DNA of 64,000 nt from Alphaproteobacteria bacterium (GCA_030424975.1 JAUHVY010000001.1:617093-681092), one strand, 5' to 3'; numbered from the stretch's first letter, positions 21,313-31,498 are shown. A program made the numbers and translations. The notes: generated from the letters alone by a model not told the origin.

Positions 21313-23595
21313 TTAGAAGCGCGTCCCAAAATCAAATCTGAAATTTTCTTCTTCATCGAAATCTTCTGACAAGTAAGGCACAGCAAGGTCAATACGAATT
21401 GGACCGAATGGTGATCTCCATGACATGCCGACACCTGCGGTCGCACGAAGTGAGCTTTCATCTAGAATACCTGACCCGGTTTCATCAATATCCCATAGCG
21501 TACCAAAGTCACTAAATGTGTGCCCTTTAATACCCAGTTCTTTCGGTAAACCAATCGGGAAAGACACCTCGACGCTACCGCGATAAAATGCATTACCACC
21601 AAGGGCATCATTCGTTGCCGAGTCACGTGGGCCGATACCTGAACGCTCAAAACCTCGTAGTGTGCTACCACCCAAGAAGTAGCGCTCATTAATTTCGACA
21701 TCCGAATCGCCATAACCCTGTACAACACCGGTTTCACCTAAAATATTTAGAACCCATTGGTCTGATACTAGTGGTCTGAAATATGAGGCACCAGTTTTGG
21801 CGGAAACATATTTTGCATCGCCGCCAAGGCCTGCAAGCTCAGTATCAAGCCAATATGTCATACCATTTGTCGGCATGAGTGCGCTGTCTCTTGTGTCATA
21901 GAAAAGACGTTGTGAAATAGCGGATGTTGTTCTTTTACCTTCCTGATCACGAATAAAACGAGATGCATCATCATCAACATCGGTGATTTCGTTGCTCTCA
22001 AGGGTGTAACGTAAAGTTTGGCGCCAGTTTTCCGACAGAGGATAGCTCATGCGTAAGCCTCCCCCTGTTCTTTTTTGGTCATACGAACTTTCGTCTTGTA
22101 AGTCACGTGTTACGTGGAACAGGTCAATACCCGCAGATAGGTCTCGGTCAAACAGATATGGTTCTGTAAATGATAAGTCAATTTCAGAGCGTTCACCGGC
22201 AATCGTAGTACCAAGAAGCAAATCCTGCCCCTTACCGAGAAGGTTACGTTCACGAATACGTAAATCTGCGAGAGGCCCGTCTGCTGTCGAGAAGCCGGCA
22301 CCAATAGAAAGCTCACCAGTTGATTTTTCTTGAACGTTAATATCAACAACGGTTTTGTCAGGTGCAGAACCTTGAGAAACGTCGACATTTACAACTTCGA
22401 AAAAGTCTAGGTTTTTAATATTGCGCTCTGATTTTGCAAGCTTTGAACGGTTGAACGGGTCGCCCTCTACGATTTCCATTTCACGTCGAACGACTTTATC
22501 TAACGTACGGATGTTACCGTTTACATTCACACGTTCAACAAAAACACGCGGTGTTTCATTAATTGTAAACGCGATTGTTATTTTTTTGTTTTCGCGATCT
22601 TTTCTAATGTCAGGTCTTACATCGACAAAAGCATATTGAAGATCACCGAGTTGGTCTGTTATTTTTTGTACTGAGTTTTTAACCTCTTCGGCGTCATACC
22701 AATCGCCGGAGTCAAATGTGATTGACTCGTTTAAAACAGAGGCATCAAAGTCACGGATTTGTGATATTATCTCTGTGTTTTCAACACGATAACGTTCACC
22801 CTCATCAACAGTAAATGTCAGGAAGAAGCGGTCCTTATCATTTGATAGTTCAGCAACGGATGAAAGGATTTGGAAGTCGGCATACCCTTGCGAGAAATAG
22901 TAATCACGCAAAAGCTCTTGGTCATATGAAAGACGATCAGGGTCATAACGATCGCTATTGCTGATAAAACGATACCATGCACTTTCTTTTGTGCTGATCA
23001 CTGTGCGTAATTTATCGTCGTCAAACTTTCTGTTTCCGACAAAACGTATGCTTTCAATTTTGGTAATGTCACCTTCTTGGACTTCAAAAACCAAATCGAC
23101 ACGGTTTTGATCTAGCTTGATAATTTTGGGTTGAATAATGGCTGAAAAACGTCCTTGTCTACGATAGACTTGGTATAGCCTGTTAACATCCGATTGTACT
23201 TTTGTACGCGTGAAAACTTGTCGCGGGCGCATTTGCACTTCTGCAAGCAGGTCTTCGTTGGATATTTCGTCATTCCCTTCAAATACAATCTGGTTGATAA
23301 TCGGGTTTTCAATAACGTCAACACGAACTGTACCATTTTGATTTGTAACTTTTACATCGGCAAAAAGTCCGGTTGAGAACAAACTTTTTAGTGCGCGGTC
23401 TGTTGCCTCTGCATTGACTTCATCACCAACCTTTAAATCCATGTAGGATGCTATAGTTGATTCTTCGATCCTTTCGGCGCCTGCGATCGTAATCTGATTG
23501 ACCTTGGCAGCTAGCGCACTCGCGGGGTTTAACATTGTCGAAGCGAGCAATGTTGAGGTAAAAGCGCATACGCGAAGTTTTGCATAAAAATTCAT
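21313..23595 (-). CDS. bamA: Outer membrane assembly factor BamA
   Basis: Core of the BAM complex, which inserts beta-barrel proteins in the outer membrane. It has 760 residues. A signal peptide (about 1-29) is followed by five POTRA domains (about 30-420) and a 16-strand barrel with GGSTLRGFERSGIGPRD, the conserved RGF motif of the loop 6 segment. It ends with FDFGTRF, a terminal phenylalanine as expected for outer-membrane barrels. It lies after the tandem rseP genes and before skp. Confidence 0.97.
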   Translation of the reverse strand: MNFYAKLRVCAFTSTLLASTMLNPASALAAKVNQITIAGAERIEESTIASYMDLKVGDEVNAEATDRALKSLFSTGLFADVKVTNQNGTVRVDVIENPIINQIVFEGNDEISNEDLLAEVQMRPRQVFTRTKVQSDVNRLYQVYRRQGRFSAIIQPKIIKLDQNRVDLVFEVQEGDITKIESIRFVGNRKFDDDKLRTVISTKESAWYRFISNSDRYDPDRLSYDQELLRDYYFSQGYADFQILSSVAELSNDKDRFFLTFTVDEGERYRVENTEIISQIRDFDASVLNESITFDSGDWYDAEEVKNSVQKITDQLGDLQYAFVDVRPDIRKDRENKKITIAFTINETPRVFVERVNVNGNIRTLDKVVRREMEIVEGDPFNRSKLAKSERNIKNLDFFEVVNVDVSQGSAPDKTVVDINVQEKSTGELSIGAGFSTADGPLADLRIRERNLLGKGQDLLLGTTIAGERSEIDLSFTEPYLFDRDLSAGIDLFHVTRDLQDESSYDQKRTGGGLRMSYPLSENWRQTLRYTLESNEITDVDDDASRFIRDQEGKRTTSAISQRLFYDTRDSALMPTNGMTYWLDTELAGLGGDAKYVSAKTGASYFRPLVSDQWVLNILGETGVVQGYGDSDVEINERYFLGGSTLRGFERSGIGPRDSATNDALGGNAFYRGSVEVSFPIGLPKELGIKGHTFSDFGTLWDIDETGSGILDESSLRATAGVGMSWRSPFGPIRIDLAVPYLSEDFDEEENFRFDFGTRF

Positions 23596-23654
23596 AACAA
23601 AAGACCTATAATATGTAACATCCTGAAAAGCAATAAGAAGTATATTGCAAAGAA

Positions 23655-25067
23655 TTAATCATCACCATTTATGAGTGCAATTAAGTCACCCACATTAGCA
23701 ATTATCATGATTCCGAGAAGAAATACCAGCCCTATTATGATTAAGATGCTTTGAATCCGTGGAGAAACCGGATTTCCAGTTACAGCCTCCCATGCTAAAA
23801 AGGCCAAATGCCCTCCGTCAAAAACAGGAATTGGTAATAAATTGATAAAGCCGATCATGAAAGAAAGTATGGCCAGAAATATAAGATATTCATAAACTCC
23901 CGTCTTTACGGCATTTGCTGTTTTCTCACTGACCTTGGCTACGCCTGCTAAAACACGATCATTTGAAGTGCCAACAGCAACGGCTTTGATCATTTTGTAG
24001 GAGTTAAGAACCCCCTCCTTCATCATGAATGTTGCACGCGAAAGCGCTTCATAAACACCGAGTTTTAGATAAAAGTAATTTTCCGGTGGATTAACAAAAG
24101 CATACATGTATTTTTCATGAGATGGGTCATTTAGGTGGGTATTGGATGATTCCGGGAAAATCAAACGAAACAGACTTTTATTTTCTTTTTCGCCTTCGCT
24201 GTCCTTATAGGGTAAATAAATTGTCACAACTTCATCGTAATGATTTTTTATATACTCTCGTGCCTTATCGGTGTTGTCTTTAAAACTCTGCCCGTTTATT
24301 TCTGCAATATCTTTCAATTTTACAGGGCCAAGTTGAACCATTCCTGTTTGGCCGTGTTTATTCAAGATTCCTTTTGTATTGGCGTATTCAACGGCAAATG
24401 CGCTATATGTGATTTCTAACTCTTTACCATCTCTTATAATCGTATATGTGTGTGGTTCGGGCGGGTCTTCATACCATGTTTTATCGTAAATATCATCTAA
24501 ACGCCTAAGTGGTTGGCCGTCCATATGCGTAATTTTATCGCCGATTTTTATACCAGCTCTATCTGCCGCAGTGTCTAAAGCTATTGTATTTATGACCGGA
24601 AAGCTTGATTTTTGGCCTATGATCGTAAATGTAGCAATGAATAAAGCGAGGGTAAGAATGATGTTAATTGTCGGCCCTGCACCAACAATTAATGCACGTT
24701 GCCATAGGGGCTTTGTGCAATAAGCGACTTCTAATTCTTCGGTGGTTAGTGGCCTTACTTTCTGTTTTTCCTTATCCCATAGTTCAGGTTTTTTGGGGTC
24801 AACATCACCGAAAATTTTTACGTATCCGCCAATCGGGAGCAAGCAATATGACCATCGCGTCTGTCCTTCTTTCTTGCCGCCAAAGCCGAACAGCTCCTTG
24901 CCGAAGCCGAAGGCAAACTCATCAATACGAACACCAAACAGGCGTGCCATCCAATAGTGGCCTAGCTCGTGTACCGTAATAACGATAGCCAAAGATACAA
25001 TAAACATAAACACATACAGAAAGAGGTTTTCTGCTGTTGCGTTTAATATTGTAAGAAAGCTGTCCAT
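23655..25067 (-). CDS. RseP-like site-2 protease, second copy
   Basis: Intramembrane zinc metalloprotease of the RseP/S2P family, expected to cut membrane-bound regulators or signal peptide remnants. It has 470 residues. HELGH with His33, Glu34 and His37 lies in the first membrane segment. A PDZ-like region begins near residue 165, and the last membrane segments carry FDGGH with Asp417, the third zinc ligand, where most relatives have LDGGH. Between about 250 and 340 there is a charged stretch that the neighbouring copy lacks. The catalytic residues look intact. It follows the first rseP by 19 bases and precedes bamA. It is a diverged paralogue, not a recent duplicate; its separate target is unknown. 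Confidence 0.88.
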   Translation of the reverse strand: MDSFLTILNATAENLFLYVFMFIVSLAIVITVHELGHYWMARLFGVRIDEFAFGFGKELFGFGGKKEGQTRWSYCLLPIGGYVKIFGDVDPKKPELWDKEKQKVRPLTTEELEVAYCTKPLWQRALIVGAGPTINIILTLALFIATFTIIGQKSSFPVINTIALDTAADRAGIKIGDKITHMDGQPLRRLDDIYDKTWYEDPPEPHTYTIIRDGKELEITYSAFAVEYANTKGILNKHGQTGMVQLGPVKLKDIAEINGQSFKDNTDKAREYIKNHYDEVVTIYLPYKDSEGEKENKSLFRLIFPESSNTHLNDPSHEKYMYAFVNPPENYFYLKLGVYEALSRATFMMKEGVLNSYKMIKAVAVGTSNDRVLAGVAKVSEKTANAVKTGVYEYLIFLAILSFMIGFINLLPIPVFDGGHLAFLAWEAVTGNPVSPRIQSILIIIGLVFLLGIMIIANVGDLIALINGDD

Positions 25068-25086
25068 TTATTCCGATTTGATCTTG

Positions 25087-26466
25087 TTACGTCAGAAGTT
25101 GATATAAGTCATTCAAATTCGCAAAAGCCATGATACCGATGAGGAATACAAAACCCGCACGGAATGCGTATTCTTGGAATTGATCAGGGACAGGTTTACC
25201 AATAACAGATTCGACACCATAAAACATTAAGTGACCACCATCTAACATTGGGATCGGCAGAAGGTTTATAAAGCCCAAATTGATGGAAAGTAGCGCCGTA
25301 AGCAAAATTAGAGGAACGACGCCCTGCTGTGCCATATCACCGGCAATTGCACCGATACGGATAATACCGCCAAGTTCAGATGCACTGCGGATACCGACAA
25401 CCATTTGCCAGAGAGCTTCAAGCGAGCTAACTGTGACGGAATAGGTTTCTTGTATCGCACTTTGTACCGCTGTCATTAAGGTGTGCTGTGATAGTTGCAT
25501 TGGTGCAAGGTTTGAAAGATATAGCACGGATTCGTCAATAGGTGTGTTGTTAAGGGCCGCATTACGTTCTGATGTTGGCGCAATGATGGCCTTGCTCTCG
25601 TTTTCCCCTCTTTTCATAGTGATAGGAAAAGTTGTGTCCAGACGTTTGTTAATTTCAACTAATGCGTCTTCCGGTGTTTCATATTTAACGCCATCGATCT
25701 CAGTGATACTGCTTACTGGAATGCCTTGTTCAGCACTGAGTAAACCTAAAACACCGATTGAGCTTTTAAAACCAAAACGATCTTCAACAGGTACACGCTC
25801 AGGCTTTGCATAAATACTGATCGTTTCATCGCCGCGTTGAATACGGAAATGTTTTTCCTGATCCAGTGCAACCATCATTTCGCGGCGAATATCGCCGAAA
25901 TCTTCAATCTTTTTACCATCAATAGAAAGAATTAAATCATGTGGTTGAAAGCCGTGCCTGTCTGCACTGCTGTCCGCCATGACAGCTGCTGCTGTGGGTG
26001 GGGAAACCGGCTGCCCGTGGACCGTGTATAATCCGGCCAGTAACAAAACAGCGAAAATATAATTAATTGCGGGGCCTGCAAAAACAACGGCGGCGCGTTT
26101 CCAAACAGGTTTATTGTAGAAGGCAACTTCTTTTTCTGCGTCTGTCATCTCGCGTTTTTCACCGTCTTCACCTTCTACCTTATCGGTATGGCCCGCACTG
26201 GCGGGATCCGTATCGCCAAACAGTTGCACATAACCACCGAGAGGGATCATGGAAATTTTCCAACGTGTTCCGGACTTATCATAGAATCCGTATACTTCCT
26301 TACCGAAACCGATAGAGAATGTTTCAACGCGGATGCCGCACATTCTGGCGATGATGTAGTGACCCCATTCGTGAACAAATACGAGAATACCAAGAACGAG
26401 CAAGAACGAGCCGCCGTAAATCCATATATTTTGTCCGAGAAGCTGTACCAGAGATGCGAAATCCAT
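25087..26466 (-). CDS. rseP: RseP-like site-2 protease, first copy
   Basis: Intramembrane zinc metalloprotease, by family the regulator of envelope stress signalling through anti-sigma factor cleavage. It has 459 residues. HEWGH with His32, Glu33 and His36 lies in membrane segment 1, GFGKEVYGF and IPLGGYVQLFGD follow, PDZ-like sequence spans about 165-330, and LDGGH with Asp409 lies near the C-terminus. It sits directly after dxr, the usual place of rseP, so it is the better candidate for the canonical gene. A second paralogue follows at once, which is not usual. Confidence 0.9.
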   Translation of the reverse strand: MDFASLVQLLGQNIWIYGGSFLLVLGILVFVHEWGHYIIARMCGIRVETFSIGFGKEVYGFYDKSGTRWKISMIPLGGYVQLFGDTDPASAGHTDKVEGEDGEKREMTDAEKEVAFYNKPVWKRAAVVFAGPAINYIFAVLLLAGLYTVHGQPVSPPTAAAVMADSSADRHGFQPHDLILSIDGKKIEDFGDIRREMMVALDQEKHFRIQRGDETISIYAKPERVPVEDRFGFKSSIGVLGLLSAEQGIPVSSITEIDGVKYETPEDALVEINKRLDTTFPITMKRGENESKAIIAPTSERNAALNNTPIDESVLYLSNLAPMQLSQHTLMTAVQSAIQETYSVTVSSLEALWQMVVGIRSASELGGIIRIGAIAGDMAQQGVVPLILLTALLSINLGFINLLPIPMLDGGHLMFYGVESVIGKPVPDQFQEYAFRAGFVFLIGIMAFANLNDLYQLLT

Positions 26467-26495
26467 ATTTAATAATCCTTATTGTCGATTACGTA

Positions 26496-27671
26496 TTATA
26501 ATCGGTGTTCGATGAATTGAACGGTTTGGTTACGTACAATGTGGTCTAATTCAACAATCTGCGCAATATCTTTTAACGCATTTCCTTTATGTTCTGCGTA
26601 TATTTCGTTCATAGCGTGATCGATGATTTCAAAAATTTTACCAAATTTCATTTTACCTTCTAAAAATTTTTCGACTGCTATTTCGTTCACTGCGTTAAAT
26701 ATAATGCATGCATCTTGCCCGCGTTCCAAGCATTTATAAGCATGCTTGAGTGTCGGGAATTTGTCAAAATCGGGCTTTTCAAAACTGAGCGAAGATAAAG
26801 CATGCAGATCAAGTTTATTACCGTGACTATCGATGCGGTGTGGCCACGCAAGTGCATTTGCAATAGGTGTACGCATATCACTGGCTCCCATCTGGGACAG
26901 TACAGATCCGTCATTATAGGCGACCATAGAATGGATGATTGATTGTGGGTGGATTAAAACCTCTATTTTTTCTGATGGTAAATCAAAGAGGTAGTACGCT
27001 TCAATGATTTCCAGAGCCTTATTCATCATTGAGGCGCTATCTACGGAAATCTTCCTGCCCATACTCCATGTCGGGTGTTTAATCGCTTGCTCGACGGTGG
27101 CGTTATAGATTTCTGTGCTTTTCCATGTACGGAATGGTCCGCCCGAAGCCGTCAGTATAATTTTCTCTATGGCCGCTTTGTTCTTGGTGTCAAAAACTTG
27201 GAAAATGGCGTTATGTTCAGAATCAACAGGCAGTATCTTTGCAGAAGTCTTTTGGCTGAGAGCCATAATTTGTGCGCCGGCCGCAACGAGCGGCTCTTTG
27301 TTGGCGATGGCGACATCAATCCCTTTTTCCAATGCGTTTACAATAGGTAGTAAGCCTGAAAATCCCATCATGGCGGCCATGATAATGTCGCACCCATCAA
27401 TGGATGCTTCATTGATGGCTTTAGCGCCGCTATATACATTGATATCTGTGTCTCTCAAGAGCGTGCAAAGCTCTTCTTGTTTACTTTCATCGGCGATGAT
27501 GGCGTTTTTGGCGTTTAATCGCTTGGCTATTTTTGCAAGCTCTGGCGCGTTTTGATTTGCTGTGACGCTAATGACATCAAATGCATCTGCATTACCGCAG
27601 ATAACGTCAGCTGTGCTCTGTCCGATTGAACCTGTGGCACCAAGGATCGATATTTTCTTTTTAAAAGACAT
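26496..27671 (-). CDS. dxr: 1-deoxy-D-xylulose-5-phosphate reductoisomerase
   Basis: Makes 2-C-methylerythritol 4-phosphate in the non-mevalonate isoprenoid pathway, which feeds undecaprenyl phosphate synthesis by the neighbouring uppS. It has 391 residues. The N-terminal NADPH-binding motif is ISILGATGSIGQST. The metal- and substrate-binding VDSEHNAIFQ, the SGGPFRT loop and WSMGRKISVDSASMMNKALE follow in order. The start overlaps the cdsA end by 11 bases. Confidence 0.97.
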   Translation of the reverse strand: MSFKKKISILGATGSIGQSTADVICGNADAFDVISVTANQNAPELAKIAKRLNAKNAIIADESKQEELCTLLRDTDINVYSGAKAINEASIDGCDIIMAAMMGFSGLLPIVNALEKGIDVAIANKEPLVAAGAQIMALSQKTSAKILPVDSEHNAIFQVFDTKNKAAIEKIILTASGGPFRTWKSTEIYNATVEQAIKHPTWSMGRKISVDSASMMNKALEIIEAYYLFDLPSEKIEVLIHPQSIIHSMVAYNDGSVLSQMGASDMRTPIANALAWPHRIDSHGNKLDLHALSSLSFEKPDFDKFPTLKHAYKCLERGQDACIIFNAVNEIAVEKFLEGKMKFGKIFEIIDHAMNEIYAEHKGNALKDIAQIVELDHIVRNQTVQFIEHRL

Positions 27672-28341
27672 AAGATAATAGCGTAATTATTATAAAAAAG
27701 ACCGGCGCCCCCAGAAGCATTGAGTCAATACGATCAAGGATGCCGCCATGTCCGGGAATGAGCGCACCTGTATCCTTTACCTTTGCACGACGTTTCAGGT
27801 AAGACACAAGTAAATCACCCGCCTGCCCTACTGTCCCCATAACAATGCCAAGGATAGAGCAAATCAGCATCATGATATACCACGGGTTATCATTGAATTC
27901 AGAATCAAAGCCAATAACGACGGTCCATATTCCACCAAATAAGGCAGGGAATAATAAGGCGCCGACAAAGCCTGACCATGTTTTATTCGGGCTTATTTCT
28001 ACGATTAGCTTTGGGCCGCCAAATGTTTTCCCAACGGCATAAGCACCAATATCACTGATCCAGATCATGCCGATAAACATCAGCAGTAAGTTTATGGAGT
28101 AAACTTCACGTAAGGCAAGGAAACTGGAATAGGATAAGGCCATATAGACAACGCCGACAGCCATGATTTGCAAGTAATAAGGCGGTATCTTCTTTGCCAG
28201 GCCAAACCATTCGTAGACAGAAATTGCAAAAGCTATGAGTAGCCAAATGGCAAGCGGGATACCACCAAGTATGATCGCGCCAATAAAAATGGGTGCAATA
28301 ACAACGGCAGATGCAATTCTTTTTGTAAGAGCTGAGGCCAT
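27661..28341 (-). CDS. cdsA: Phosphatidate cytidylyltransferase
   Basis: Makes CDP-diacylglycerol for phospholipid synthesis in the inner membrane. It has 226 residues from ATG 28341, where MASALTKRIAS is the usual start. The open frame reaches further upstream into uppS without family support. About six or seven membrane segments are seen. The C-terminal family signature is present as KRRAKVKDTGALIPGHGG followed by ILDRIDS. It is somewhat shorter than the roughly 270 residues common for the family, mainly at the N-terminus. It lies between uppS and dxr in the standard order. Confidence 0.95.
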   Translation of the reverse strand: MASALTKRIASAVVIAPIFIGAIILGGIPLAIWLLIAFAISVYEWFGLAKKIPPYYLQIMAVGVVYMALSYSSFLALREVYSINLLLMFIGMIWISDIGAYAVGKTFGGPKLIVEISPNKTWSGFVGALLFPALFGGIWTVVIGFDSEFNDNPWYIMMLICSILGIVMGTVGQAGDLLVSYLKRRAKVKDTGALIPGHGGILDRIDSMLLGAPVFFIIITLLSYVF

Positions 28342-28348
28342 TGGTTTA

Positions 28349-29098
28349 TTAGCCTTCCGATTGTTTAACGGCACCAAAACGGCGATCGCGGCCTGCATAT
28401 TCATTCAGTGCAGCATTGAAGTCTTTCTCGGAAAAATCCGGCCATAGCGTGTCTGTAAACACCATTTCAGAATAGGCGCATTGCCATAAAAGAAAGTTAC
28501 TGATGCGCAACTCTCCGCTTGTACGGATCAAAAGATCAGGGTCAGGTATTCCGCGTGTCATTAGGTTATCTTCAATAAGATTACCAACATCTTCGAGGCT
28601 AAGGTTTTCCGCATTTTTAGGTTTGTTTTTAAAGATTTTTTGCACCGCCGAGGCGATATCCTGTTTGCCACCATAATTCAGGGCGATAATTACGTGAATG
28701 GCTGTGTTACCTTTGGTCAGCTTTTCGGCATTCTCGATCAGGTCGACAATGTCACTATCAAATGCTGTACGATCACCAATGACCGTCAGTCGTGCATTCT
28801 TTTTATGAAGCTCTGCAGTTTCTGCACGCAAATATTGACGCAGAAGGTTCATAAGCTCACTAATTTCATCCTTTGGACGGCTCCAGTTCTCCGAAGAAAA
28901 ACCAAATAATGTCAGGTATTTAACACCTGCATTTGCGGCTAGCTCTGTTATGCGTCTTGCGCTTTCTGCGCCGCGCTTATGCCCCATGCTTCGCGGCAAA
29001 CCACGTTTTTTCGCCCAACGCCCATTGCCGTCCATAATAACGGCAATATGTTTTGGTATTTTGATGGCTGGCGGTGATTTGCGCGATAAGGGCGACAT
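28349..29098 (-). CDS. uppS: Undecaprenyl pyrophosphate synthase
   Basis: Cis-prenyltransferase making the C55 lipid carrier for peptidoglycan and other envelope polymers. It has 249 residues. HIAVIMDGNGRWAKKRGLPR holds the catalytic Asp23 region, GHKRGAES follows, FGFSSENWSRP is the second conserved block, and LLIRTSGELRISNFLLWQ the C-terminal one. It is 4 bases downstream of frr and 7 bases before the chosen cdsA start. Confidence 0.97.
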   Translation of the reverse strand: MSPLSRKSPPAIKIPKHIAVIMDGNGRWAKKRGLPRSMGHKRGAESARRITELAANAGVKYLTLFGFSSENWSRPKDEISELMNLLRQYLRAETAELHKKNARLTVIGDRTAFDSDIVDLIENAEKLTKGNTAIHVIIALNYGGKQDIASAVQKIFKNKPKNAENLSLEDVGNLIEDNLMTRGIPDPDLLIRTSGELRISNFLLWQCAYSEMVFTDTLWPDFSEKDFNAALNEYAGRDRRFGAVKQSEG

Positions 29099-29102
29099 GG
29101 CA

Positions 29103-29657
29103 TTAAACCGTCATAATGTCTTTTTCTTTGTCAGATAGCATCGTGTCGATTTTCTTCACGGTTTCATCTGTCATTTTTTGGACTTCATCAGACAGACGCT
29201 TGATATCGTCTTCTGAAATATGGCCGTCTTTTTCCATTTTCTTAATACCATCCATACCGTCTTTACGAACATTACGTACTGCTATACGTGCGTTTTCCGC
29301 GTATTTACCTGCAACTTTTGTAAGCTCGGTACGGCGCTCTTCGTTTAGATCAGGGATAGGAATACGGATGTTATTACCGTCAGGCATCGGGTTTAGTCCC
29401 AGACCTGCGTCACGAATAGCTTTTTCAACCGCTTTTACGGCGGACCCATCCCAAACCTGTACAATTAACATGCGCGGTTCAGGAACGCTGACCGTACCAA
29501 CTTGGTTAATCGGCATTTTGCTTCCGTACATGTCAACAACAACTGTGTCGAGTAAGTTTGCAGATGCGCGCCCTGTTCGAAGGCCTGAAAATTCTTTGTG
29601 AAGTGATTCTGTTGCACCATCCATGCGGCGCTGTATGTCTTTTTTATCGTATGACAT
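29103..29657 (-). CDS. frr: Ribosome recycling factor
   Basis: Splits post-termination ribosomes together with EF-G. It has 184 residues, normal for the family. The three-helix-bundle pattern is clear: [20 protein letters not shown] at the start and a long charged helix at the end. A conserved central block reads [20 protein letters not shown]. It lies between pyrH and uppS in the standard tsf-pyrH-frr-uppS order. Confidence 0.98.
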   Translation of the reverse strand: MSYDKKDIQRRMDGATESLHKEFSGLRTGRASANLLDTVVVDMYGSKMPINQVGTVSVPEPRMLIVQVWDGSAVKAVEKAIRDAGLGLNPMPDGNNIRIPIPDLNEERRTELTKVAGKYAENARIAVRNVRKDGMDGIKKMEKDGHISEDDIKRLSDEVQKMTDETVKKIDTMLSDKEKDIMTV

Positions 29658-29681
29658 TAATAACCTCTTTTTCTATTGATT

Positions 29682-30440
29682 TTATGTGTTTGTAACAACC
29701 GTATATTTACCCTTGGACTGGGCGATTTGTGCGAAGTTCCCCTTTTCCATCACCGAGAATACAACAATAGGAATATTGTTTTCACGTGCAAGAGAAATAG
29801 CCGTCGCATCCATAACTTTTAAATCCTTGGTTAGGACATCGATATATGAAATTCGGTCAAAATGTGTAGCATCAGGGTCTGTTTTAGGGTCAGCAGAGTA
29901 AACGCCGTCAACCTTTGTGCCCTTCATAATAACATCACAATCCATTTCGGATGCACGAAGAGCCGCACCAGTATCTGTTGTGAAATATGGGTTACCTGTA
30001 CCAGCAGCGAAAATAACCACGCGGCCCTTTTCCATGTGACGCATTGCACGGCGGCGAATATACGGCTCACAGATTGAGTCCATACGGATCGCTGATTGTA
30101 CGCGTGTTTGTATGCCCATATTTTCTAATGAATTTTGTAATGCCAATGCATTAATGACAATTCCAAGCATACCCATATAATCTGCCGTTGTACGGTCCAT
30201 ACCGCTCGCTGCGCCTGAAACGCCACGAAAAATATTACCGGCACCAACAACAACACATACCTCAATACCAAGGTCAACAACCTCTTTAATGTCAGACGCC
30301 ACACGGTTAACGGTATCAGGGTCAAGGCCGAATTCCTTGTTCCCCATCAAAACCTCACCGGACATTTTAAGCATGACACGCTTATATGGATGAGCCGATG
30401 AAACTGTGGACGTGGAAGTATCTTTTGCTGTCATAGTCAT
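29682..30440 (-). CDS. pyrH: UMP kinase
   Basis: Phosphorylates UMP to UDP in the cytoplasm; amino-acid-kinase fold. It has 252 residues. [15 protein letters not shown] is the N-terminal lysine-glycine nucleotide loop, [11 protein letters not shown] and [13 protein letters not shown] are conserved substrate blocks, and [13 protein letters not shown] is the family signature. An ATG at 30434 has better spacing from the GGAG at 30445-30448 and may be the real start. It is separated from tsf by a 155-base gap with marked secondary structure. Confidence 0.97.
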   Translation of the reverse strand: MTMTAKDTSTSTVSSAHPYKRVMLKMSGEVLMGNKEFGLDPDTVNRVASDIKEVVDLGIEVCVVVGAGNIFRGVSGAASGMDRTTADYMGMLGIVINALALQNSLENMGIQTRVQSAIRMDSICEPYIRRRAMRHMEKGRVVIFAAGTGNPYFTTDTGAALRASEMDCDVIMKGTKVDGVYSADPKTDPDATHFDRISYIDVLTKDLKVMDATAISLARENNIPIVVFSVMEKGNFAQIAQSKGKYTVVTNT

Positions 30441-30495
30441 GGCTCCGCTTTCTTACCTTAGAATAATGTAAGTTTTTGTGTTTTCAATATAGTTA

Positions 30496-30579
30496 CAGCC
30501 GCATGATGACGCAAGCCTAAAGCAATTTTCTGTTCATATTACGAACATTGCCAGATTTGCGTAGCATCCGATGCGGCTG
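30496..30579 (-). promoter_or_regulatory. Structured intergenic element between tsf and pyrH
   Basis: CAGCCGCAT (30496-30504) and ATGCGGCTG (30571-30579) are perfect 9-base inverted arms. Inside them GATG (30505-30508) faces CATC (30565-30568), and CGCAA (30510-30514) faces TTGCG (30557-30561). At the centre TGTTC (30531-30535) faces GAACA (30543-30547). In the minus-strand transcript this is a long bulged hairpin with an apical stem. No U run follows, so a plain intrinsic terminator is unlikely; a processing site or attenuator is inference. Confidence 0.5.
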
Positions 30580-30595
30580 CGTACTTTGATTTTAA

Positions 30596-31498
30596 TTAGC
30601 CGTTAGCTACTGCTGCAACTTCAGCGGCGAAATCTTCTTCTTCTTTTTCGATGCCTTCACCAAGTTGAACGCGTGTAAACGCTTTCAATGTGATGTCACC
30701 AGCAGCAGCAATAGCTTCTGCTACGGTTTTATCTGGATCCATGATGAAAGCTTGTTCAGTCAGGCAGATCTCTTCGTAGAATTTACGGATACGGCCTTCA
30801 ACCATTTTCTCTGCAATGTCTGCCGGCTTGCCTGATGCAATTGCCTGTTCTTTCAAAACATTACGCTCACGGTCCAAAGTTTCAGGGTCAACTGAGTTTT
30901 TGTCCAAAGCCTGTGGGTTTGCAGCAGCAACATGCATTGCAACTTGCTTGCCGATTTCTTGAAGTGTCGCATCATCAGCACTTGATTCCAATGCAACCAA
31001 TACACCGATTTTACCAAGACCGTCAGCTAGTGCAGAGTGAACATAACCAACAACCGCACCTTCAGAAACAGTTAGTTTCTCCATACGACGAAGTGTCATG
31101 TTTTCACCGATTTTTGCGATAAGGTCTGTTAGCTCGTCTGCAACAGATTTTCCACCAAGATCAGCAGCAGCTAATTCTTCGATGTTTTCAACTTCAAGTG
31201 CCTTTGTCGCAACTTTCTTTACGAAAGCTTGGAATTCTTCGTTACGTGAAACGAAGTCAGTTTCCGCATTAAGTTCGATTACAGCACCTTTTGTGCCTTC
31301 AGTCACGATTGCAACAAGACCTTCAGCAGCAGTACGACCTGATTTTTTCGCAGCCTTTGCAAGACCTTTTGTACGTAACCAGTCAACAGCAGCTTCCATG
31401 TCGCCATTGTTTTCTACCAACGCTTTTTTTGCATCCATCATGCCAACGCCAGTGCTTTCACGAAGTTCTTTAACCATGCTTGCTGTAATATCAGCCAT
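30596..31498 (-). CDS. tsf: Translation elongation factor Ts
   Basis: Guanine-nucleotide exchange factor for EF-Tu. It has 300 residues. The N-terminal UBA-like domain has [20 protein letters not shown], followed by the core with [21 protein letters not shown] dimerisation-type region and a C-terminal acidic tail ([13 protein letters not shown]) end the protein. It follows rpsB by 52 bases, and rpsB-tsf is a universal pair. Confidence 0.98.
   Translation of the reverse strand: MADITASMVKELRESTGVGMMDAKKALVENNGDMEAAVDWLRTKGLAKAAKKSGRTAAEGLVAIVTEGTKGAVIELNAETDFVSRNEEFQAFVKKVATKALEVENIEELAAADLGGKSVADELTDLIAKIGENMTLRRMEKLTVSEGAVVGYVHSALADGLGKIGVLVALESSADDATLQEIGKQVAMHVAAANPQALDKNSVDPETLDRERNVLKEQAIASGKPADIAEKMVEGRIRKFYEEICLTEQAFIMDPDKTVAEAIAAAGDITLKAFTRVQLGEGIEKEEEDFAAEVAAVANG

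Noticed and set aside
23655-26466. Tandem rseP copies as an assembly duplication or a recent duplication
   Set aside because: The two proteins differ through most of their length, including the PDZ region and the FDGGH/LDGGH motif, so they are old paralogues.
29116-29601. Plus-strand open frame of 161 codons opposite frr
   Set aside because: Serine- and arginine-rich antisense shadow of a firm gene, with no family features.
30532-30546. GTTC-N7-GAAC between tsf and pyrH as a second SOS box
   Set aside because: The alphaproteobacterial LexA site needs a direct repeat; this is inverted and fits better as the apical stem of the RNA structure.
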